A DNA stretch of 64,000 nt, from positions 174,801 through 238,800 of the forward strand of contig JARHVB010000083.1 in the NCBI GenBank assembly GCA_029222685.1. Reading direction: 5' to 3'. This stretch comes from Terripilifer ovatus (GTDB taxonomy: Bacteria > Pseudomonadota > Alphaproteobacteria > Rhizobiales > Beijerinckiaceae). The translations under genes were made by a program, and so were the position numbers. Below the pieces are notes generated by a model that was not told where the DNA came from, made no database searches, and worked only from the letters and a program-made list of their open reading frames with translations. This document shows positions 40,691 to 48,734 of the stretch, piece after piece (within the stretch, counting starts at the first letter, position 1; every line of letters starts with the position of its first letter).

Positions 40691-42304
40691 ATGACCGCTT
40701 CCACCGTGCCGCTACGCGCCGCCCTTTATCTGCGCGTCTCGACGGCGCGGCAGGCCGAGCATGACGTATCCATTCCTGACCAGAAGCGGCAGGGCGAAGC
40801 CTATTGCGAGTCACGCGGGCTGCAACTGGTCGAAACCTTCATCGAACCGGGCGCATCGGCGACCAATGACCGTCGCCCCGAGTTCCAGCGCATGATCGAG
40901 GCGGGAACGTCCAAGCCTGCGCCATTCGATGTTGTGGTGGTCCATTCGTTCAGCCGGTTCTTCCGCGATCATTTCGAGCTTGAGTTCTATGTTCGCAAAC
41001 TGGCGAAGAACGGCGTGAAGCTGGTTTCGATCACACAGGAAATGGGGGATGACCCCATGCACGTCATGATGCGGCAGATCATGGCGCTGTTCGATGAATA
41101 CCAGTCCAAGGAAAACGCCAAGCACGTCATGCGGGCTTTGAAAGAGAACGCGCGGCAGGGCTTCTGGAATGGCTCACTTCCTCCTATCGGTTATCGCACT
41201 GTCGCTGCCGAGCAGCGCGGCGCGAAGGTCAAGAAGAAGCTGGAGATCGACCCGCTGCACGCCGACACGGTGCGGCTGATCTATCGTCTTGCGCTGGAAG
41301 GTGACGGCACCACCGGCCAGATGGGCGTCAAGAACATCGTCTCCTATCTTAACAGCCGCCGTATCTTCACCCGCGACGGCGGGCGTTGGGGCATCGGGCA
41401 GGTTCACCGTATTCTGACCCGTCGCACCTACATGGGCGAGCATGAGTTCAACAAGCGATCCAAGACCAAGGAATTGAAGCCGGTCAGTGAGATCGTGACG
41501 GTTCCGGTCCCGCCCATCATCGACAAAGATACGTTCGAGGCGGTTCAGAAGCTGCTCAAGGCTCGTAACCCCAAGGTCATGCCCGCCCGCGTCATCAGCG
41601 GCCCGACCATGCTGACCGGCCTGATCCATTGCGCCAAGTGCGGCGGGGCCATGACCATCCGTACCGGCAAGGGCGGGCGCTATCGTTATTATGCCTGTTC
41701 AATGAAGGCGCGGCAGGGGCCGACCGCCTGCGAGGGCATGGCCGTGCCGATGGAGAAGCTGGACGATCTGGTCGTCAATCACCTTGAGAAACAGCTACTC
41801 CAACCCGAGCGGTTGGAAACCGTTCTTGCCGCAGCACTCGACCGGAGGGAAGAACACGCCGAGCGCCGCCGCGAGCATATCGCCGAGTTAAACAAGCGCT
41901 CAGCCGAATCGGAACTACGCCTCAAGCGGCTCTATGACGCCATCGAGGCGGGCCTTGCCGATCTGAACGATCCGGCGCTGAAAGATCGTATCGACGGCCT
42001 CAAAGCCATCCGCGATCAGGCCAAGGCCGATGCCGACCGGGCGCAGGCCATGCTTCAGAACACCGGCCAGAAGGCGGTGACGCCACAGATGCTGCGAAAG
42101 TTCGCCGCAACCGCCCGCGACCGTATCCGGCTGGAAAGCGGCGGTTATCGCCGCGACCACCTGCGTGCGCTCGCGCAGCGCGTCGAGGTAGCTGAAGGCG
42201 AGGTTCGTATCATGGGATCGAAGTCCCGGCTGCTACAGACGCTTGTGGCGGGAAGTGGCGTAAACTCAGTGCCCACTCAGGGACTGAAGTGGCGGAAGAG
42301 GTGA
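40691..42304 (+). CDS. Large serine recombinase (integrase of the element)
   Basis: A 537-aa site-specific recombinase. The N-terminal resolvase domain has the nucleophile in ALYLRVSTARQAEHDVSIPD (Ser near 18) and the arginines in HSFSRFFRDHFE. The recombinase domain and a zinc-ribbon (CAKCGGAM, then YYACSMKARQGPTACEG) follow, then a coiled coil (about 385-460). The last codons, WRKR and stop, are read from the 3' end of the tRNA-Ser gene on the opposite strand, so integration itself supplies the protein's end. Recombinases with a WRTR-type tail adjoining tRNA genes are known from other genomes. Confidence 0.92.
   Translation: MTASTVPLRAALYLRVSTARQAEHDVSIPDQKRQGEAYCESRGLQLVETFIEPGASATNDRRPEFQRMIEAGTSKPAPFDVVVVHSFSRFFRDHFELEFYVRKLAKNGVKLVSITQEMGDDPMHVMMRQIMALFDEYQSKENAKHVMRALKENARQGFWNGSLPPIGYRTVAAEQRGAKVKKKLEIDPLHADTVRLIYRLALEGDGTTGQMGVKNIVSYLNSRRIFTRDGGRWGIGQVHRILTRRTYMGEHEFNKRSKTKELKPVSEIVTVPVPPIIDKDTFEAVQKLLKARNPKVMPARVISGPTMLTGLIHCAKCGGAMTIRTGKGGRYRYYACSMKARQGPTACEGMAVPMEKLDDLVVNHLEKQLLQPERLETVLAAALDRREEHAERRREHIAELNKRSAESELRLKRLYDAIEAGLADLNDPALKDRIDGLKAIRDQAKADADRAQAMLQNTGQKAVTPQMLRKFAATARDRIRLESGGYRRDHLRALAQRVEVAEGEVRIMGSKSRLLQTLVAGSGVNSVPTQGLKWRKR
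42289..42304. other. Right attachment site in the tRNA-Ser 3' end
   Basis: The overlap between the recombinase coding end and the tRNA 3' terminus. GTGGCGG here also occurs at 26942-26948, the candidate left site. The true crossover dinucleotide cannot be read from one sequence. Confidence 0.55.
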
Positions 42305-42379
42305 GATTCGAACTCACGGTAGGCTTGCACCTACGGCGGTTTTCAAGACCGCTGCCTTAAACCACTCGGCCACCCTTCC
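42290..42379 (-). tRNA. tRNA-Ser (anticodon TGA)
   Basis: Reverse strand: acceptor GGAAGGG pairs with CTCTTCC and the encoded CCA ends at 42290. The D arm has TGGCCGAGTGG, the anticodon loop reads CTTGAAA (anticodon TGA), a long variable arm typical of class II serine tRNAs follows, and the T arm is GTTCGAATC. All parts are intact, so the element has preserved the tRNA. Confidence 0.95.
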
Positions 42380-42516
42380 ATCTGCCTGATGGAACTGAGA
42401 TATTTCCGTCGGCATCGTCGAGGACGACCGGGCGTGAACGCTCAGGTCCCCTGACGCTTGGCGGATTGTCTATGGCCGAAGGGATTGCCGCGTCAACCCG
42501 GTTTCGGGCGCTTGCG

Positions 42517-43545
42517 TTATTCCAGCAGCTTGCGGGCGAGATCCACGGCGTCCGGCGGCGTTGCCGCGATATCGGCGATGATCCCGCCGGCGGCGTCGCC
42601 GCTCACCGGGTCGATATCCATCCTGGCCTTCTCTGCGAAGGCGCGGAATTCGGGGTCGTTCAGCGTGTCGAGGAAGGCCTTGCGCAAGGCGTCGCGGCGA
42701 TCGGCCGGGATGCCGGCGGGCGCGATGACCGGGCGGCCGATCGCCTCGGCCGCCGTCAGGAAGCCGATCACTTTCTTCTCGTTGTCGGACCTCGCGACCT
42801 CGTAAGCGGTCGCCACATCGGGCAGGTCGGGATGCCGTTTCTCCGAATATTGCACGACGATGTTGAGTTTCTTATCGCGCAGCATGTCGGGATACTGGCT
42901 GACCAGGCTGCTGTAGATCGTGCAGGTGCCGTCGACCTCGCCGCTCTCGGCGGCGACCAGCATGGGGCCGGTGGCGGTGTAGCCGAACACCTGTTTGATG
43001 TTGCGCGGCGACAGGCGCTGCAGGATCGCCGCGTAAACGTAGCCGCCGCCGTTCTTCGACGTGCCAGCGAGGATGACGTCGCCCTGATATTTCATGATGT
43101 CGGCGACGGATTTGAGGTTCTTGGTGTTCCACAGAACGCAGACACCGAGTTCGCTGTTCATACTGCCGATCCAGGTGAAATCACGGAAATCGACATTGAT
43201 GGTTTTCGGGTCGAGGACGGATTTGGCGATGAGGCCGCGGTCGAACATGCCGAACTGGGTGCCGTCCTTCGGCGCTATGTCGTGAATGTAGCGCACGTAA
43301 TTGAAGCTGGAGGCGCCGGGCATGTTGACGACGATGACGTTGGGATTGCCTGGGATATATTTGCCCATGTAGCGGGCCGCGGTGCGCGTATAGAGGTCGA
43401 AGCCGCCGCTCGGCGGATAGCCGACGCCGAACTGCACGGTCTTTCCCTTGTAAAAATCGGCAACCGATTGCTGCGCGGCGGCGGGCGCTCTTGCGAAGGC
43501 GCAGGTGAGCACCAAACAGACAGCACCGATGATACGAATTGGCAT
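42517..43545 (-). CDS. Tripartite tricarboxylate transporter (Bug) receptor
   Basis: A 342-aa periplasmic receptor with a Sec signal (MPIRIIGAVCLVLTCAFARA). Bug markers: FYKGKTVQFGVGYPPSGGFD, PGNPNVIVVNMPGASSFNY and GIPADRRDALRKAFLDTLNDPEF. The start at 43545 follows GGGAGGGAGGGA; the longer frame to 43773 is a shadow. It is divergent from the amidohydrolase gene, so both may share the 208-bp promoter region. No TctAB is present. Confidence 0.88.
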   Translation of the reverse strand: MPIRIIGAVCLVLTCAFARAPAAAQQSVADFYKGKTVQFGVGYPPSGGFDLYTRTAARYMGKYIPGNPNVIVVNMPGASSFNYVRYIHDIAPKDGTQFGMFDRGLIAKSVLDPKTINVDFRDFTWIGSMNSELGVCVLWNTKNLKSVADIMKYQGDVILAGTSKNGGGYVYAAILQRLSPRNIKQVFGYTATGPMLVAAESGEVDGTCTIYSSLVSQYPDMLRDKKLNIVVQYSEKRHPDLPDVATAYEVARSDNEKKVIGFLTAAEAIGRPVIAPAGIPADRRDALRKAFLDTLNDPEFRAFAEKARMDIDPVSGDAAGGIIADIAATPPDAVDLARKLLE

Positions 43546-43753
43546 TCCCTCCCTCCCCGAGATCACGCTTTGGAAGAGACTAGCGACAGGAAGGATTACG
43601 CGGAAATTACTTTTTGGCCACACGGCATAGTCAAACGTTATGTAAAGCCCATAAAGAGGCGTTATCATCGCGGGACAGGATAGTATTTGCAGCGCCGGAC
43701 GTCCTGCCGATAGAAGCGGGCCAAGCCATCTTTGCAGCGGGAGTGAGGGATAG

Positions 43754-44650
43754 ATGCCGGATCTGCAGAACACAGGCGAAGGCCAAAAAGCCGATATCGC
43801 GTCGCGTCTTCCCGCCGGCAGTTGCGATTGCCAGATCCATGTCTACGACGATCCGGCGCGCTATCCGATCCGCCATGCCAAGCCCTCGTACGAGGCGCCC
43901 GCCGCACCTCTGTCCGCCGCGCTCGCCATGCATCGGAGAGTCGGGCTTGAGCGTGTCGTAATCGTGCAGGCGACCGTCTACAGGACCGATCATTCGCTGT
44001 TGCTCGCCTCGCTGGCGAAATTACCGGCGCAACAGGCGCGCGGAATCGCCATCATCGACGATACCGTATCGGATGCCGACCTCGAGCGGCTGGACGCCGG
44101 CGGCGTCCGCGGCGCGCGGTTCAATTTCCAGCAGCGCCTGGGCGTCGTGCCCAGCATCGAAAGCTTTCGCCGGTCCGTGGCGCGTGTGAAAGAGCTCGGC
44201 TGGTTCATCAAGATCTTTGCCGGTCCGGGAGAACTCGTCGAGCTCGAGAGCGAGCTCGATCGCTGCGACCTGCCGGTCGTGCTCGACCATATGGGACAGC
44301 TGAACGGCGGCAGCGGCATCGATGCAGCGGGCCTGCGCAGGATCTGCGCCATGCTGCAGCGGGACGACCGCTGGATCATGCTGTCGAACGGCCATCGCAT
44401 ATCAGCCACCGGCTACCCCTGGGATGATGCCGTGCCGGTCGGCCAGGCCTATTACCGGACCGCGCCGGACCGGTGCATCTGGGGGAGCGACTGGCCACAT
44501 ATAGGCTCGCGCGGCGGGCCGATGCCCGACGATGCCGACCTGCTGAAGCTGCTGCTGAGATACCTTCCCGATGCGCACGCCGTGGAGAATGTGCTGGTCG
44601 GGAATCCACAGCGGCTGTTTGGATTTGAGCCCGCGCCCGCCCGCGCCTGA
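43754..44650 (+). CDS. Amidohydrolase-2 family protein (PDC lactonase-like)
   Basis: A 298-aa TIM-barrel hydrolase of the amidohydrolase-related group containing 2-pyrone-4,6-dicarboxylate lactonase. Visible features: the DCQIHVYDD start (CDxH in place of HxH), QATVYRTDHSLLLASLA, VVLDHMGQ and WGSDWPHIG, which carries the catalytic Asp. PDC lactonase opens a lactone in protocatechuate/gallate degradation; other members hydrolyse sugar lactones. It is divergent from a Bug receptor and 108 bp upstream of a LysR gene. Confidence 0.83.
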   Translation: MPDLQNTGEGQKADIASRLPAGSCDCQIHVYDDPARYPIRHAKPSYEAPAAPLSAALAMHRRVGLERVVIVQATVYRTDHSLLLASLAKLPAQQARGIAIIDDTVSDADLERLDAGGVRGARFNFQQRLGVVPSIESFRRSVARVKELGWFIKIFAGPGELVELESELDRCDLPVVLDHMGQLNGGSGIDAAGLRRICAMLQRDDRWIMLSNGHRISATGYPWDDAVPVGQAYYRTAPDRCIWGSDWPHIGSRGGPMPDDADLLKLLLRYLPDAHAVENVLVGNPQRLFGFEPAPARA

Positions 44651-44672
44651 ATCGCCTAAAATATCCAATAGG

Positions 44673-44689
44673 CATTTGTTTTCCACTTA
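44673..44689. promoter_or_regulatory. LysR-type operator, shared with the 59.2-kb locus
   Basis: CATTTGTTTTCCACTTA matches the reverse complement of the box at 59159-59175 at 14 of 17 positions, with a 12-base identical core. It lies 70 bp upstream of a LysR gene. The direct repeat TTATTCATA (44687 and 44704, 17-bp period) overlaps its right end. Confidence 0.45.
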
Positions 44690-44758
44690 TTCATAGCCTA
44701 AGGTTATTCATACCTTGCGAGACCCCTCTGGGCCTCGATCCGGCATGAGTATTTGGCC

Positions 44759-45670
44759 ATGGACCTTCGACACCTCAAAAGCATGCTCGCCGTGATCGAG
44801 GAGGGCAGCCTGGGAAAGGCGGCGCAACGGCTGAACGTTTCCCAGCCGGCGCTGACGAAGAGCATCCAACGGCTGGAGGAACATCTGGGCGTTCGCCTGT
44901 TCGATCGCCTGAGCCGGGGCATGAAGCCGACGTTCTATGCCGAAAGCCTGCAGGGCTATGCCAAGGCCGCCTGTATCGGCATGGCCGAGGCGGAAACCCG
45001 CATCGCGTCGCTGCGCAACGGCACCGAGGGCGTGCTCACCGTCGCGGCGCCGCCGCAGATCGCCACAGATCTGCTGCCGCACATTCTCGTGCGCCTGAGC
45101 GAGGAACGTCCGAAGCTTCAGGTCCGCATCGTCTCGCAGAACAAGAACCTTTTCACCGACCTTGTCGACGGGCATTTCGACCTTGTCGTCGGCATGCTCT
45201 ACGACGAATTGCCCGGCGAGGCGCTCGCCAAGCAATGGCTGTTCGATGACAAGCTGGTGCTGGTGATGAGCACCAAGCATCCGCTGGCCAAGCGCAAGAG
45301 CTTTGAGCCGAAGGAGCTGCTGGCGGAGAAATGGGTCTTCGCCGACGGCGACACCTGGAACCAGCGCCGGCTCAGGCTCTATTTCGAACAGTCCGGCCTG
45401 CCGCTGCCGTTCGGACGCATGGAATGCCGCAATCCGGCGGTGCTGAAGTCGGTGGTCGAAGTCAGCGATTTCGTCACCGTGATCGCCAGGCTCGGCGTCG
45501 AGAAAGAAGTGAAGGCCGGGCTGCTGAAGACGGTGGATCTGCCGTCGCCGCTGATGCAACGGCCGATCGGCGTGGTCCGGCGCGAAGGCGAGCCGCTGTC
45601 GCCTGCGGCGAAGTCCTTCGTCAAAATGGCGGAAGACATCTGCCGGGAGCGCTATCCCGCCGCAGGTTGA
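44759..45670 (+). CDS. LysR family transcriptional regulator
   Basis: A 303-aa regulator. The N-terminal winged helix reads MDLRHLKSMLAVIEEGSLGK, then RLNVSQPALTKSIQRLEEHL and VRLFDRLSRG. The C-terminal effector domain spans about 90-300 and starts LTVAAPPQIATDLLPHILV, as in aromatic-catabolism LysR proteins. It lies between an amidohydrolase and a TPP-enzyme pair, all on the same strand. The ATG at 44759 is chosen over a TTG two codons upstream. Confidence 0.9.
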   Translation: MDLRHLKSMLAVIEEGSLGKAAQRLNVSQPALTKSIQRLEEHLGVRLFDRLSRGMKPTFYAESLQGYAKAACIGMAEAETRIASLRNGTEGVLTVAAPPQIATDLLPHILVRLSEERPKLQVRIVSQNKNLFTDLVDGHFDLVVGMLYDELPGEALAKQWLFDDKLVLVMSTKHPLAKRKSFEPKELLAEKWVFADGDTWNQRRLRLYFEQSGLPLPFGRMECRNPAVLKSVVEVSDFVTVIARLGVEKEVKAGLLKTVDLPSPLMQRPIGVVRREGEPLSPAAKSFVKMAEDICRERYPAAG

Positions 45671-45735
45671 GCTTCATAACCTTTCCATATGGCTTGTCGA
45701 CAATTTGATAGTGGCTGGGCAGGAGCGGCGCGGGC

Positions 45736-46302
45736 ATGATCGGGCCTCCAAATAACCGGGAGGCATATGTGGAAGCCACGACATCAGGCACAACGCCGCG
45801 GCTGCGCGGGGCGCGGGTGATCGACGAGATCAAGGCGGCCGGCATTGAATACGTGCTGTCGGTCCCCGACCAGCACACATCGGCCGGGCTGCTGATGCCG
45901 ATCGCCAAGGATCCGGATTTCAAGCTCATTCGCGTCTGTAAGGAAGACGAGTGCCTGGGGATTGCAGCCGGGCTGACCTACCGCAATCGCCGCTCGCTGA
46001 TCCTCGTCCAATATACAGGCTTCCTCTATGCGGTGAACGCCATCCGCGGCGTCGCCTGCGAGCAGAAACTGCCGATCTGCATGATGATCGGCATGCTCGG
46101 CAAGGAGCCAGGCGTCGCGCCGGGCGAATCCAGGCGCTTCGGCCTTCGCATCATCGAGCCGATCCTCGATGTGCTGGGTATTTCCCACACCTGCATCGAA
46201 ACCGACGCCGATACGCCCGCCATTTCGGCGAAGATCGAAGAAGCATGGTCTGCGTCAAAACCCACAGCCATTCTCATCGGCGGACGTCCGGAGGCGAAAT
46301 GA
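45736..46302 (+). CDS. TPP-dependent decarboxylase, alpha subunit (sulfopyruvate/phosphonopyruvate type)
   Basis: A 188-aa protein equal to the N-terminal (PYR) domain of a split TPP decarboxylase: GIEYVLSVPDQHTSAGLLMP, VCKEDECLGIAAGLTYRNRR with the catalytic glutamate, and LPICMMIGMLGKEPGV. ComD-type subunits pair with a ComE-type beta subunit to decarboxylate sulfopyruvate or a related 2-oxo acid. Its stop overlaps the beta-subunit ATG (ATGA). The substrate is not known. Confidence 0.83.
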   Translation: MIGPPNNREAYVEATTSGTTPRLRGARVIDEIKAAGIEYVLSVPDQHTSAGLLMPIAKDPDFKLIRVCKEDECLGIAAGLTYRNRRSLILVQYTGFLYAVNAIRGVACEQKLPICMMIGMLGKEPGVAPGESRRFGLRIIEPILDVLGISHTCIETDADTPAISAKIEEAWSASKPTAILIGGRPEAK

Positions 46303-46859
46303 TCAACCGCAGACAGGCGCTCGAACTTCTCGCCACAAAAATCACCGACGAAATCGTCGTCGCAACCTACAGTTCGGCGACAGACTGGATCGGCATTCTC
46401 GACCGGCCGCTCAACTACTTCTCCTCCGGCGCCATGGGACTGGCCTCCTCGCACGGGCTGGGTCTTGCGCTTGCCTGTCCGGAACGCCGGGTGCTGGTGC
46501 TCGATGGCGATGGGTCGCTGCTGATGAATCTGGGAACGCTGGTGACGATCGGCCGGGTGGCTCCGCCCAATCTCACCCATCTGGTCTTCCGCAACGGCAC
46601 CTATGAGGCGAACGGCGGCCATCCGATCCCCAATCCCGACGTCGATTTCGAAATGCATGCGCAGGCGGCGAACATCCGCAGGCGCTTCACCGTGTCGGAT
46701 ATCGGTGCGTTTGCGGCAAAGATCGACGATATCCTGCACGCCGCAGGTCCGGTCTTCGGTTGCGTCATGGTCGAGCAGGGGCCGCTTGGGCCGCGCAGCT
46801 ACAAGGAAATGTATCGCGGCGAGCGGCGGGCGGCGCTGAAACAGGCGCTGGCGGAGTAG
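46299..46859 (+). CDS. TPP-dependent decarboxylase, beta subunit
   Basis: A 186-aa protein equal to the TPP-binding domain. It has LNYFSSGAMGLASSHGLGLALA and the diphosphate motif GDGSLLMNLGTL, with the following FRNGTYEANGGH segment closing the site. It forms a heteromeric enzyme with the preceding alpha subunit. Separate PYR and PP chains are typical of sulfopyruvate and phosphonopyruvate decarboxylases. Confidence 0.83.
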   Translation: MINRRQALELLATKITDEIVVATYSSATDWIGILDRPLNYFSSGAMGLASSHGLGLALACPERRVLVLDGDGSLLMNLGTLVTIGRVAPPNLTHLVFRNGTYEANGGHPIPNPDVDFEMHAQAANIRRRFTVSDIGAFAAKIDDILHAAGPVFGCVMVEQGPLGPRSYKEMYRGERRAALKQALAE

Positions 46860-46916
46860 CCTCCGTCGCTAAAGCTTTGGAGGGTATCCAAGCGCGTGGC
46901 GGAAAGCAGAAAAATA

Positions 46917-46942
46917 GTCCCGCCCGGCGAACCGGACGGGAC
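46917..46942 (+). terminator. Possible terminator after the TPP enzyme pair
   Basis: GTCCCGCCCGG / CCGGACGGGAC hairpin (one mismatch, CGAA loop) 58 bp after the stop. It has no T-run, so it may not be intrinsic. Confidence 0.35.
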
Positions 46943-47127
46943 GGGGCCAAATACGTATTTGGTGCTCGAAAATCCCAGCCAGCCCTGATGAGCTATACGT
47001 CGTACGAGGCGTTTGGTTCACCCGCCGACAAAATAATATTGACCTGCAGAAATAACTTCGATTTTTCGGGTGTCATATGAATCGCAGACGAATCCTGCGA
47101 TAAGTGTCCCGGAACGTGAGGGGTGTG

Positions 47128-48240
47128 ATGGCGCGGATACCGGCGCTGCTGGCACTTGCTTTGGCATTGCTGATCGGGGTGCCTGGCGGGGCGGGAGCGC
47201 AGCAGAGCGAGCTGCGGGTCGCCACGCGCATCCTGCCGCCGATGGTCATCCAGCAGAACGGCGTGCAGCAAAGCAACTCGCAACAAAACGACACGCTCAC
47301 CGGTTTCAGCATCGATCTGTGGAACGCCATCGGCGAAAAGCTGCAGGCGCGCACCACCTATCAAGTGGCGCCCGACGTCCGCGGGCTGCTTGATCTCGTA
47401 CGCACCGGCAAGGTCGATGTCGGCATCTCGGCGGTGTCGATCACGGCGGCGCGCGAGGCGGAGTTCGAATTCTCGCAGCCGATGCTCAATGCCGGCCTGC
47501 AGATCATGGTGCGCGGCAAGGCCAAGGACGGCGACGACAATCCGTTCTGGGATCTCATGGCGCTCCTGTTCTCGAAAGCCATCCTGGTCTGGCTCGGCAT
47601 CGCCGCCTTGCTCGTCCTCATCCCGGCCCATATCGTGTGGTTTCTCGAACGCCGCCATCCCTCCGGCATCGTCCAGTCGACGCGCTATTATCCCGGCATC
47701 TTTCACGCGCTGTTCTGGGCGGCGAGCACGCTCGCCACCCAGGGCGAGCAGATGCCGCGGCACTGGCTTGCCAGAGTCGTGGCGCTGCTGTGGATGTTCA
47801 CCGGCGTCGTCTTCGTCGCATTCTACACGGCGCAACTGTCGGCGACACTGACCGTTCAGCAGATCCAGGGCAGTATCAACGGCCCTGACGACCTGGTGGG
47901 CAAGAAGGTCGCGACCACGCGCGGCAGCACCGCGGCGACAGCGTTGCGCGGCCTGCGCGCCAATGTCGAGGAAGTCGCCGACATTTCCGAAGCCTACAAG
48001 GCGCTTGCCGACAAGGACGTCGACGCCGTCGTCTTCGATTCCCCCGTGCTGCTCTATTACGCCGCCAATGGCGGCAAGGGCAGCGTCCAGCTCGTCGGCA
48101 CGCCGTTCCGCAAGGAGGACTACGGCATCGTCTTCCAGCCGAACAATCCGCTCCGCCGCCGGGTCAACACCGCCTTGCTGCAGTTGCGCGAGGAGGGGGC
48201 CTACCAGCGCATCTATGACAAGTGGTTTGCGGTAAAGTGA
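47128..48240 (+). CDS. Ionotropic-glutamate-receptor-like channel (GluR0 type)
   Basis: A 370-aa membrane protein: signal peptide (to about 25); substrate-binding lobe 1 (ELRVATRILPPMVIQQNG and LDLVRTGKVDVGISAVSIT); then a channel block of helix (AILVWLGIAALLVLIPAHIV), pore loop (FHALFWAASTLATQGEQMP) and helix (VVALLWMFTGVVFVAFYTAQ); then binding lobe 2 (PDDLVGKKVATTRGSTAATA) to the end. This is the exact order of bacterial GluR0. The potassium filter TVGYG is replaced by LATQGEQ, so ion selectivity is unclear. The ATG at 47128 has AGGGG upstream and is preferred to a GTG at 47104. Confidence 0.85.
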   Translation: MARIPALLALALALLIGVPGGAGAQQSELRVATRILPPMVIQQNGVQQSNSQQNDTLTGFSIDLWNAIGEKLQARTTYQVAPDVRGLLDLVRTGKVDVGISAVSITAAREAEFEFSQPMLNAGLQIMVRGKAKDGDDNPFWDLMALLFSKAILVWLGIAALLVLIPAHIVWFLERRHPSGIVQSTRYYPGIFHALFWAASTLATQGEQMPRHWLARVVALLWMFTGVVFVAFYTAQLSATLTVQQIQGSINGPDDLVGKKVATTRGSTAATALRGLRANVEEVADISEAYKALADKDVDAVVFDSPVLLYYAANGGKGSVQLVGTPFRKEDYGIVFQPNNPLRRRVNTALLQLREEGAYQRIYDKWFAVK

Positions 48241-48461
48241 GGGGCCGGCGTCGTCGCCCTACGACAGATTCGTCGATCGGGACGCCTGTAAAGCGAGGAC
48301 AAATCCCACGATATTGTTTCGGGTTGGGCGGTTGCCGCCAAACTCTGAAGGGCGTTCTCGCCCAGCACACGGCAGCGATATCACACTAAAGGTTGTGTCT
48401 CCTGAAGAAAGGTGATCACAATCGACAATAAGACAAGAGAACAGACTCAAGGGAGGCTGGG

Positions 48462-48734
48462 ATGAGCCACGAATTCAATTCGTCAGGCGTTCGCTCGAAC
48501 AGAGCAGGCAATTCCCGCAGACGTTCCATCCTTTCGTTCCTGATCCTTCTCATGTTGATCGATGGGCTTTTCCTGGCGCTCATATCGACGGCGACCGGTC
48601 TCATGGCGGTTGAGATCGGCGACCATGTCACATTGGGACTGGTCTCAGGCGTAGCCGCAATCATTCTCGGCCTTTTGCTGTCCTGGATCTACGTCAGGGG
48701 CGCAGACAGCTCGACGCTTGCCGCTGGAGAATGA
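48462..48734 (+). CDS. Small two-helix membrane protein (DUF485-like partner)
   Basis: A 90-aa protein with two membrane helices (FLILLMLIDGLFLALISTAT and TLGLVSGVAAIILGLLLSWIYV) and a basic N-terminus. Size, topology and position match DUF485/YjcH proteins that accompany acetate-type sodium:solute symporters. Its stop overlaps the symporter ATG (ATGA). Confidence 0.78.
   Translation: MSHEFNSSGVRSNRAGNSRRRSILSFLILLMLIDGLFLALISTATGLMAVEIGDHVTLGLVSGVAAIILGLLLSWIYVRGADSSTLAAGE

Larger units (their letters stand above)
26942..42304 (+). mobile_element. Integrative mobilizable element in tRNA-Ser
   Basis: About 15.3 kb of accessory genes between a metabolic gene and a tRNA-Ser. The right end is fixed by the serine recombinase whose last codons lie in the tRNA 3' end; the left end is approximate. 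Modules from left to right: a five-gene methyltransferase/helicase/nuclease/ATPase operon; traD-traC divergent from traA around a Ti-like oriT; AlpA; a hypothetical gene; HicAB; recombinase. No VirB/Trb secretion or coupling-protein genes are present, so it should be mobilized rather than self-transmissible. Confidence 0.78.
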
